In this document: piece by piece, positions 7,756 to 13,843 of the stretch
Numbering within the stretch: the stretch's first letter is position 1
Layout: the number at the start of each line of letters is the position of its first letter
Made by a program: the position numbers and the translations under genes
NCBI GenBank assembly: GCA_016872595.1
Contig: VGZJ01000013.1
Span: 1 to 45,095, forward strand
Direction of reading: 5' to 3'
Length of the DNA stretch: 45,095 nucleotides
From: Planctomycetota bacterium
GTDB lineage: Bacteria > Planctomycetota > Planctomycetia > Gemmatales > Gemmataceae
Notes under the pieces: model-generated
Databases searched by the model: none
Told to the model about the DNA's origin: nothing
Seen by the model: the letters and a program-made list of their open reading frames with translations, nothing else

Positions 7756-9573
7756 GTGAAGGCTCGCGTGTTTGCGCCCGCGGTCGCGTCGGGCGCGCTG
7801 CTGTGGGCGGCGTTCTTCCCGCTGAACCTCGGGCCGGTGGCGTTCGTCGCGCTCGTGCCGTGGGTGGCGCTGGTGCGCGCGCCGGTGTCGAACCGGCGGC
7901 GGTACCTCGCGGCCTACGCCGGCGGCGTCACCTTCTTCGCGCTCGCCACCAACTGGGTGCGCGTCGCGCACCCCATGATGTACCTGTCGTGGCTCGGTCT
8001 CGCGGTGTTGGTCCCGGTGTTCTGGCTGGGCGCGCTCGCGCTGCTGCGCAAGCTCGACGCGCTCAAGGTGCCGCTAGCGGTCGCGGTGCCGGTGGCATGG
8101 GTCGCGCTCGAGTACTGCCGGATGCACTTCCCCACCGGCTTCACGTTTATGAAGCCGCTTGGCGCGTACCAGATGATCGGCTTCGGCTGGTACTTCCTCG
8201 GCTACACCCAACACGAGTTCGTCGCGCTCATCCAAATCGCCGACCTCGGCGGTGTGTACGCCGTGTCGTTCGTTGTCGCCGCGGTGAACGGCGCGCTGGC
8301 GGACGTGCTGTTGCGCGAGGCGCGCGTGCGGCGCGTGTTGGGGTGGGAAAGGCAACCTACCTCCCTCGGCCCCCCCTCCCTGAAGGGAGGGGGGGAGGAA
8401 GACCTTACGAGCTCGCAAAGGTCCAACGTCGCGCAAGAGGCTTCGCGCGAATGCTCCCCCTTCCCTTCAGGGAAGGGGGTTGGGGGGTTAGGTTTCGCCC
8501 TCGCCCTCCTCGTCGCCAGTATCGCCTACGGCACCTCGCGCCTGAATCACGCGCCGTTCGCCGCGGGGCCGATGGTGGCGGCGATTCAGGGGAGCGTGTC
8601 GCAGGGCGAGAAAATGGCGCGCGGCGGCGGGCTGCGCGAACAGTACGCGCGCGCCTTCGGGCTGGCGTACCAACAGAACCCGCGCCCGGACCTAATCGTC
8701 TGGCCGGAGACGTGCTATTGGGAGGACTGGGTCGAGGTCGCTCCGGGGGCGAGCACCGGGGGCATGACCGACACGCAGCGCGCCGCGCTGGACGAAGCCG
8801 ACAAGCAGTTCCGCCGCCTCTGGGATGTGCCGATCCTGTTCGGTATCAGTGGGCACACGTGGGACGGCACGCGCTACACGAAGGGCAACACGGCGCTGCT
8901 CGTCGGGCCGCACCTGCGCGCCCCGGTGCGCTACGACAAAATGCACCTCGTGCCGTTCGGCGAGTACGTGCCGCTGGGCGACGTGCTGCCGTTCATGCAG
9001 TGGTTCACGCCCTACGAAAAGGGCTACGAGTGTACGCCGGGCGAAGCGTGGACGCGGTTCCCGTTGGTCGCCAAGGACGGCCGCGCGTTCACCTTCGGGT
9101 GCCTCATCTGCTACGAGGACTCCGACCCGTACCTCGCGCGGCAGTACGTCGCGCGCGACCCGGTCAGCTTCCTCGTGAACACCTCCAACGACGGCTGGTT
9201 CGACGGCACCGAGGAGCACGAGCAGCACCTCGCGATCTGCCGGTTCCGCGCGGTCGAGGCGCGCCGCGCGGTCGTGCGCGCGGTGAACATGGGCGTGAGC
9301 GCGGTCGTCGATTCCGACGGGCGCGTGGTCGCGCTCCCGCGGCCGGTGCGCGTCGAGGGCCGGCGCGTCACCCTCGGCGACTACCCGCTCGAAAGCTGGC
9401 GCGCCGCGAAGAAGGTCGAGGGCATCGTGTTGGTGGCGGTACCGCTCGACGACCGCAGTTCGTGGTACGCGCGGTTCGGCGACTGGCTCCCGGCGCTGTG
9501 CTGGGCCGCGGCGCTCGCCGCGGTGGTGGCGGCAAGGTTGGTTCGTGGCGAGCGGGGGGCGTCAGCCCCCTGA
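7756..9573 (+). CDS. lnt: Apolipoprotein N-acyltransferase
   Basis: This adds the third acyl chain to the N-terminal cysteine of lipoproteins at the inner membrane. The GTG start has GGAAGGAG five bases upstream. N-terminal hydrophobic helices come first (about 1-190), then a periplasmic nitrilase-like domain with the Glu-Lys-Cys triad: IVWPETCYWED (Glu), RYDKMHLVPFGEYVP (Lys) and FGCLICYEDSDP (Cys), then VNTSNDGWFDGT and a last helix. At 605 residues it is longer than usual (about 500-540). The excess is largely residues about 199-247, encoded by a palindromic repeat (8351-8495) inserted in frame between membrane segments. The last residues (GERGASAP) and the stop come from a second repeat. 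It leads a run of same-strand genes to dxs. Confidence 0.93.
   Translation: MKARVFAPAVASGALLWAAFFPLNLGPVAFVALVPWVALVRAPVSNRRRYLAAYAGGVTFFALATNWVRVAHPMMYLSWLGLAVLVPVFWLGALALLRKLDALKVPLAVAVPVAWVALEYCRMHFPTGFTFMKPLGAYQMIGFGWYFLGYTQHEFVALIQIADLGGVYAVSFVVAAVNGALADVLLREARVRRVLGWERQPTSLGPPSLKGGGEEDLTSSQRSNVAQEASRECSPFPSGKGVGGLGFALALLVASIAYGTSRLNHAPFAAGPMVAAIQGSVSQGEKMARGGGLREQYARAFGLAYQQNPRPDLIVWPETCYWEDWVEVAPGASTGGMTDTQRAALDEADKQFRRLWDVPILFGISGHTWDGTRYTKGNTALLVGPHLRAPVRYDKMHLVPFGEYVPLGDVLPFMQWFTPYEKGYECTPGEAWTRFPLVAKDGRAFTFGCLICYEDSDPYLARQYVARDPVSFLVNTSNDGWFDGTEEHEQHLAICRFRAVEARRAVVRAVNMGVSAVVDSDGRVVALPRPVRVEGRRVTLGDYPLESWRAAKKVEGIVLVAVPLDDRSSWYARFGDWLPALCWAAALAAVVAARLVRGERGASAP
8351..8495. repeat. 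CCTAACCCCCC-family palindromic element inside lnt (in frame)
   Basis: The left arm has ACCTCCCTCGG followed by the hairpin CCCTCCCTGAAGGGAGGG. The right arm has CTTCCCTTCAGGGAAG and ends GGGGGGTTAGGTTT. The reverse complement of the right arm matches the left arm and the arms of two other copies (10677-10788 and 43513-43659). The spacer is about 55 bases. The whole element is free of stops in the lnt frame and adds about 48 residues (…SLKGGGEE… to …SPFPSGKGVGG). Confidence 0.9.
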
Positions 9574-9622
9574 ATCGTATTGCGCGCGAAAGAGAACAGG
9601 GGGCTAACGCCCCCCGCTCGCC
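9547..9622. repeat. GGCGAGCGGGGGGCGT palindromic element at the lnt 3' end
   Basis: Left arm (9547-9572) is GGCGAGCGGGGGGCGTCAG plus CCCCCTG; the right arm (9597-9622) is its reverse complement with two changes. Each arm is also a small hairpin (GGGGGC, four-base loop, GCCCCC). The lnt stop TGA (9571-9573) lies at the end of the left arm, so the arm encodes the protein's last residues. A single arm of the same family lies inside the polyprenyl synthase gene at 13314. Confidence 0.9.
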
Positions 9623-9633
9623 AAGACCGAGGC

Positions 9634-9640
9634 ACGGAGG
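9634..9640 (+). promoter_or_regulatory. Ribosome binding site before a putative ATT start
   Basis: ACGGAGG lies six bases before an ATT codon (9647) that opens the frame of the following membrane protein. No ATG, GTG or TTG occurs in that frame between the upstream stop at 9605 and a TTG at 9713, so this site decides the start choice. Confidence 0.5.
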
Positions 9641-9646
9641 CCCGCC

Positions 9647-11134
9647 ATTCCACTCGCAACGCTCTTTTCCCCGTGGCTCGCGCCGCTGCTCATCGCGGCG
9701 TGGTGCGCCTTCTTGTTCCTGTACGGGTTGGACGCCGGGCCACTGTACCGCACCGAGGCGCTGCGCGCGATCATTGGGCGCGAGTGTCTGCACGGGCACT
9801 GGCTGTACCCGGTGCTGTACGGCGAACCGTTCCTGACGAAGCCTCCCGGCCACTACGCCGCCATTGGGTTGTGCAGCGTGCCCTTCGGCGACGTGAGCGC
9901 CGCGACCGCGCGCCTGCCCTCGGTGTTCGCCGCGACACTCGCCGTCGTGCTCGTGTACGGCACGTTCCGCCGCGTACTCGGCGAACGGCCGGCGCTGGTG
10001 ATGGCACTGCTGCTGCCGTGTTCGGTGCTGTGGCTCGACAAGGTGCCGAGCGCGGAAATCGACATGACGCTCGTCGGGTGGGTGACGGCGGCGCTGGTGC
10101 TGTTCCACCGCGCACTCGAAAGCGAACGGCGCGCGCCGTACATGATCGGCGCGCTGCTGTGCGTCGCGGGCGGCACGCTGACCAAGTGGACCGCGCCGGC
10201 GTTCTTCTACCTGACTGCGGTTCCGCTGCTGGCGTGGCGCGGGCAGTTGCGCCTCTTGAGCGGACGCGCGCACCTCGTCGCGGTGGGCGTCGCGGGCGCG
10301 GCGTGCGCGCTGTGGGCGCTCGCCGTCGTGCAGCAGGTGGGCTGGGACGCGCTCTCCGAAACGATCCGCAAAGAGGCCGCGTACCGCTTCGCGCCGAAGG
10401 CGAGCAAGGGCTACCCGTGGGCCGAACTCGCGACGTACCCGCTCGCGGTGTTCGCGGCGCACCTGCCGGTATCGGCGTTCGCGCTGCTCACCTTCCGGCG
10501 CGCGTTCTGGGCGCAGTGGGACGCGCGCGGCAAGTTGCTCCTGCAACTGCTCCACTGCTGGACGTGGCCGAACCTGCTGTTCTGGACGCTCGTGCCCAAC
10601 CACAACGTGCGCTACGCGCTCCCCATGAGCGCCGGGCTGATGGGCTTGGGTGTGATGGGGCTGTGGGGCTGGTGGAAGAAACCTAACCCCCCAACCCCCT
10701 TCCCTAGGAGGGAAGGGGGAGAAAGGCCAAGACCAGACTCTGACTCCCCCTTCCCTCCTAGGGAAGGGGGTTGGGGGGTTCGGTTCTTCCTTCTCTTCCT
10801 CCTCGGTTGGTTCGTCGTCAAAGTCGCGTTCGTCGAGTACGTCGTCCCCGCGCGAACGGCGAACCGCAACGCCGCCGACACCGGGGCGGAGTTGCGCGCG
10901 CGCGTGCCGCCCGGCGCGCCGGTGTACGTCTTCAAGTTGAAGGACGAGGGCGTGACGTTCTACTACGCGCGGCCCGCGGTGAAGTGCGCCGACACGCGCG
11001 CGCTGCCGAGCGGCGCGTACGCGCTCTTGATCCGCCAAGAGTGGGAAGATCGCACTGCGTTCGGCCCGCTCGAACTGCTACACTGCATGACCGATCAGCA
11101 GGGCGACCCAATATACCTCGTCCAGAAACCATGA
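9647..11134 (+). CDS. PMT/ArnT-like membrane glycosyltransferase (GT-C fold)
   Basis: This probably moves a sugar from a polyprenyl-phosphate donor to a lipid or protein on the outer face of the inner membrane. After a first hydrophobic helix comes the periplasmic loop typical of the family: LYRTEALRAIIGRECLHG, then YGEPFLTKPPGHY; the acidic residue in RTEA fits the catalytic position. About ten more helices follow, then a soluble tail (YVFKLKDEGVTFYYARP). The start is taken as ATT at 9647, because a good ribosome site precedes it and the first helix (PWLAPLLIAAWCAFLFLYG) needs it; TTG at 9713 would cut into that helix. An in-frame palindromic repeat (10677-10788) adds about 38 residues before the last helix. 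The stop overlaps the xseA start (ATGA). The acceptor is unknown. Confidence 0.8.
   Translation: MPLATLFSPWLAPLLIAAWCAFLFLYGLDAGPLYRTEALRAIIGRECLHGHWLYPVLYGEPFLTKPPGHYAAIGLCSVPFGDVSAATARLPSVFAATLAVVLVYGTFRRVLGERPALVMALLLPCSVLWLDKVPSAEIDMTLVGWVTAALVLFHRALESERRAPYMIGALLCVAGGTLTKWTAPAFFYLTAVPLLAWRGQLRLLSGRAHLVAVGVAGAACALWALAVVQQVGWDALSETIRKEAAYRFAPKASKGYPWAELATYPLAVFAAHLPVSAFALLTFRRAFWAQWDARGKLLLQLLHCWTWPNLLFWTLVPNHNVRYALPMSAGLMGLGVMGLWGWWKKPNPPTPFPRREGGERPRPDSDSPFPPREGGWGVRFFLLFLLGWFVVKVAFVEYVVPARTANRNAADTGAELRARVPPGAPVYVFKLKDEGVTFYYARPAVKCADTRALPSGAYALLIRQEWEDRTAFGPLELLHCMTDQQGDPIYLVQKP
10677..10788. repeat. CCTAACCCCCC-family palindromic element inside the glycosyltransferase (in frame)
   Basis: The left arm (10677-10721) starts AAGAAACCTAACCCCCCAAC and contains the hairpin CTTCCCTAGGAGGGAAG. 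The right arm (10743-10788) is its reverse complement with few changes (ends GGGGTTCGGTTCTT). The spacer is about 21 bases. It has no stop in the host frame and is translated as PNPPTPFPRREGG, a short spacer, then PFPPREGGWGV. Confidence 0.92.
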
Positions 11135-12381
11135 ACGCTGCTCCCGCTGCCCCGCAACCGCTCTCCGTGTCGCAGCTCACGGCGCAGGTCCGCGCGTCGG
11201 TCGAAGGGGCGTTCCCCTCGGTGTGGGTCGCGGGCGAGGTGTCCAACTTCACGCGTGCGGCCAGCGGGCACTGGTACTTCACCCTCAAAGACGCCGCGGC
11301 GCAAATCAAGACGGTCGCGTTCCGCGGCATCAACCTGCGCCTGCGCTTCGACCTCAAGAACGGCATGGAGATCGTCGCCCGCGGCCGGCTGACCGTGTTC
11401 GAGCCGAAGGGCGAGTACCAGTTCGTCGTCGAGGAGCTTCAGCCGAAGGGCGTGGGGGCCGCGGAGCTGGCCCTGCGCGAGCTGAAGGAGCGCCTGCTGG
11501 CGAAGGGGTACTTCGGCAAGGACCGCAAGCGCCCGTTGCCGCGCCCGCCGGCGCGCGTCGGGCTGATCGCCAGCGCCACCGGCGCGGCCGTGCGCGACAT
11601 GATCGAGGTGTTCGCGCAGCGGTGGCCGTTCACGGAAGTGATCGTGCGGCCGACGCGCGTGCAGGGCGAAGGCTCCGCGGCCGACGTCGCCCACGCGCTC
11701 AAACAACTCAACTGGCTGCACCGCAACAACAAGCTCGCGTTCGACGCCATCGTGCTCGGGCGCGGCGGCGGCAGCGCCGAAGACCTGTGGGCGTTCAACG
11801 AGGAAGTCGTCGCGGACGCGGTGTACGCCTCGCAGGTGCCGGTGATCTCCGCGGTCGGGCACGAAACCGACGTGACCGTGGCCGACCTCGTGGCCGACCA
11901 CCGCGCGGAGACGCCGACCGCGGCCGTGGTCGCGCTGACCCCCGACCGGCGCGAGGTGCTGGCGGCGCTCGGCACGCTGGGCGAACGCATGGCCGACGCC
12001 GCGGCGCGGCGGGTGCGGCTGCTGCGCCAGCGGCTCGACCAGCTCGCGGCGCGGCCCGCGCTGCGCCGCCCGCTCCAGCGCGTCCGCGACATCGAACAGC
12101 GGTTGGACGACACCGCGACCCGGCTGGCCCGCGCCGTGCGCCAGCGGCTCGTTCGCGCCTCACAAGAACTGACCGACGTTTCGGCCCGGCTCGAGGCTCT
12201 CAGCCCCTTGAAGGTGCTCGCGCGGGGCTATAGTTTGACGCTCACGAAGGACGGGGACCTCGTTCGCGACCCCGGCACCCTGCGCCCCGGCGACCTGCTG
12301 CTCACGCACGTCGCCCGCGGCTCGATCCGCTCGCTCGTCACGGAGGCGACGCGCGCGGCCGACGACCGCCCGGCCGGGTGA
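11131..12381 (+). CDS. xseA: Exodeoxyribonuclease VII large subunit
   Basis: This is the catalytic subunit of exonuclease VII, which degrades single-stranded DNA to oligonucleotides in the cytoplasm. At 416 residues it has the N-terminal OB fold (LSVSQLTAQVRASVEGAFP, VWVAGEVSNFTRAASGHWYF, TLKDAAAQIKTVAF), the catalytic domain (PRPPARVGLIASATGAAVRD, VLGRGGGSAEDLWAFNEE, VISAVGHETDVTVADLVAD), a long coiled-coil region from about 270, and the C-terminal LARGYSLTL. The ATG overlaps the upstream stop, which suggests coupled translation. xseB follows after 36 bases. Confidence 0.96.
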   Translation: MNAAPAAPQPLSVSQLTAQVRASVEGAFPSVWVAGEVSNFTRAASGHWYFTLKDAAAQIKTVAFRGINLRLRFDLKNGMEIVARGRLTVFEPKGEYQFVVEELQPKGVGAAELALRELKERLLAKGYFGKDRKRPLPRPPARVGLIASATGAAVRDMIEVFAQRWPFTEVIVRPTRVQGEGSAADVAHALKQLNWLHRNNKLAFDAIVLGRGGGSAEDLWAFNEEVVADAVYASQVPVISAVGHETDVTVADLVADHRAETPTAAVVALTPDRREVLAALGTLGERMADAAARRVRLLRQRLDQLAARPALRRPLQRVRDIEQRLDDTATRLARAVRQRLVRASQELTDVSARLEALSPLKVLARGYSLTLTKDGDLVRDPGTLRPGDLLLTHVARGSIRSLVTEATRAADDRPAG

Positions 12382-12417
12382 CGCGCCACTTTCGCCCCCA
12401 CGGACGGGACGCGCACC

Positions 12418-12744
12418 ATGCCCGAACCTGCCGAACCCGATCCGCCGCGACTCGAGGAGGCGCTCGCCGAACTCGACGGCATTTTGCGCGAACTCGAAGA
12501 CGGCACCACCACCCTCGAAGACGCCCTGACCCGGTACGAGCGCGGCGTGGCCCTGCTGCGCGCGTGCCACGGCCAACTGCGCGCCGCCGAGCAGCGCGTG
12601 AAGGTGCTCGCCGGGTTCACCGGGGACGGCGCGCCGGACCTGAAACCGTTCGACCACGTCGCCGCCATCGAAACCGCGAAGGCCGCGGTGCGGAAGCCCA
12701 CAGTCGGTTCGGCCCCTCCCGCGGATTCGGGAATACGCGAATGA
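12418..12744 (+). CDS. xseB: Exodeoxyribonuclease VII small subunit
   Basis: This small helical subunit binds the coiled coil of XseA and is needed for exonuclease VII activity. The core LEEALAELDGILRELEDG, then TTLEDALTRYERGVALLRAC, is the family signature. At 108 residues it is longer than the usual 70-80, with an extra C-terminal tail from about residue 68 (VLAGFTGDGAPDLKPFDHVA…) of unknown role. It sits between xseA and the polyprenyl synthase, as in many bacteria. Confidence 0.95.
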   Translation: MPEPAEPDPPRLEEALAELDGILRELEDGTTTLEDALTRYERGVALLRACHGQLRAAEQRVKVLAGFTGDGAPDLKPFDHVAAIETAKAAVRKPTVGSAPPADSGIRE

Positions 12745-12803
12745 CGCCGGGATCGCCTACACACGGGGAAAGTCGGCTAGCTTTGCACGGCAAAGTTGGT
12801 AAC

Positions 12804-13733
12804 ATGCACTCTCCCGACCGGCTGATCGCGGACCTGAAGCCGCGACAGGAACGTATCGACGCGGCGCTGCGGGAGTGGCTGGGGCGCACGGCCGGTGGCG
12901 CGCCGGGTGCGGTCCGCGAGGCGATGGCGTACAGCCTGTTCGCGCCGGGCAAGCGGCTCCGCCCGGTGCTGGCGGCGCTGGCGTGCGAGGCCGCGGGCGG
13001 TACGCTCGAACTGGCGCTGCCCGCCGGGTGCGCGGTCGAGATGGTTCACACGTACTCGCTGATCCACGACGACCTGCCGGCGATGGACGACGACGACCTG
13101 CGCCGCGGGCAGCCGACGTGCCACAAGAAGTATGGGGAGGCGCTGGCGATACTGGCGGGCGACGCGCTCCTGACGGCCGCGTTCGAGGTGCTCGCCGCCG
13201 GTTACGGCCCGCGCACCGCTGCGGTTAGTTGCCTAGAACTCGCCCGCGGTGCGGGCGCGGCGGGCATGGTCGGCGGGCAGGTGCTGGATTTGGAAGCGGA
13301 AGGCAAGATTGAGGCGAGCGGGGGGCGTAAGCCCCCCGAGGTTCTGGCGGACCTCGAAGACATCCACGCGCGCAAAACGGGCGCGCTGTTCCGCGCGGCG
13401 CTGCGGATGGGCGTGTTCGCGGCGCAGGCCGAGCGCCCGCACGGGGCCGACCCCGTGGCGCTTGCCGCGGCCGACGCTTACGCCGCGGCCTTCGGGCTGC
13501 TGTTTCAGGTAACGGACGACTTGCTCGACGTCGAAAGCACGGCCGACAAGACCGGCAAGCGGGTGGGCAAAGACGCCGCCCGCGGCAAGCTGACTTACCC
13601 CGGCCTTCTCGGAGTTGAGGCGAGCCGGGGCAAGGCGGCAGAACTGGGCCAAGCCGCGGTCGCCGCGGCCGAACAACTCGGTAGCGGGTTGCTCGCTGCG
13701 CTCGCCCAGTACGTGGTGGAACGTGACCGCTGA
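12804..13733 (+). CDS. ispA: Polyprenyl diphosphate synthase (farnesyl/geranylgeranyl type)
   Basis: This condenses isopentenyl diphosphate with allylic diphosphates to short-chain prenyl diphosphates. The first Asp-rich motif is HDDLPAMDDDDLRRG and the second is FQVTDDLLDVESTADKTGK; GKRLRPVLAALACEA and the lysine in GKDAARGKLTYPGLLG also fit. It has 309 residues. The ATG at 12804 is chosen because the family begins about there; no clear ribosome site is seen, and a TTTGC-loop-GCAAA hairpin lies just upstream. Residues about 171-178 (ASGGRKPP) are encoded by a repeat hairpin (13314-13338) inserted before the conserved helix ending DIHARKTGALF. Chain length cannot be read safely, so the symbol is by position next to xseB and dxs. 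Confidence 0.9.
   Translation: MHSPDRLIADLKPRQERIDAALREWLGRTAGGAPGAVREAMAYSLFAPGKRLRPVLAALACEAAGGTLELALPAGCAVEMVHTYSLIHDDLPAMDDDDLRRGQPTCHKKYGEALAILAGDALLTAAFEVLAAGYGPRTAAVSCLELARGAGAAGMVGGQVLDLEAEGKIEASGGRKPPEVLADLEDIHARKTGALFRAALRMGVFAAQAERPHGADPVALAAADAYAAAFGLLFQVTDDLLDVESTADKTGKRVGKDAARGKLTYPGLLGVEASRGKAAELGQAAVAAAEQLGSGLLAALAQYVVERDR
13314..13338. repeat. Single REP-like hairpin inside the polyprenyl synthase gene (in frame)
   Basis: GCGAGCGGGGGGCGTAAG followed by CCCCCCG forms a perfect eight-pair stem (CGGGGGGC / GCCCCCCG) with a GTAA loop. It matches one arm of the element at 9547-9622. It is translated in frame without a stop as part of ASGGRKPPE. Confidence 0.85.
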
Positions 13734-13739
13734 AGGCGA

Positions 13740-13830
13740 GATTTTCGATTGCAGATTTCTGATTGCAGATTGAAAGGCAGCCGGCGCGCGGCCTCCAATC
13801 GTCAATCACAAGTCTGCAATCAAGAATCCA
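13740..13830. repeat. GATTGCAGA palindromic element upstream of dxs
   Basis: The left arm (TTTTCGATTGCAGATTTC, then TGATTGCAGATTG) is mirrored by the right arm (CAATCGTCAATCACAAG, then TCTGCAATCAAGAATCC) over about 39 bases with mismatches. GC is far below the neighbours. It ends where the dxs ribosome site AAGGAGG begins, so a hairpin could affect dxs translation. Confidence 0.8.
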
Positions 13831-13843
13831 AGGAGGAGAAACT

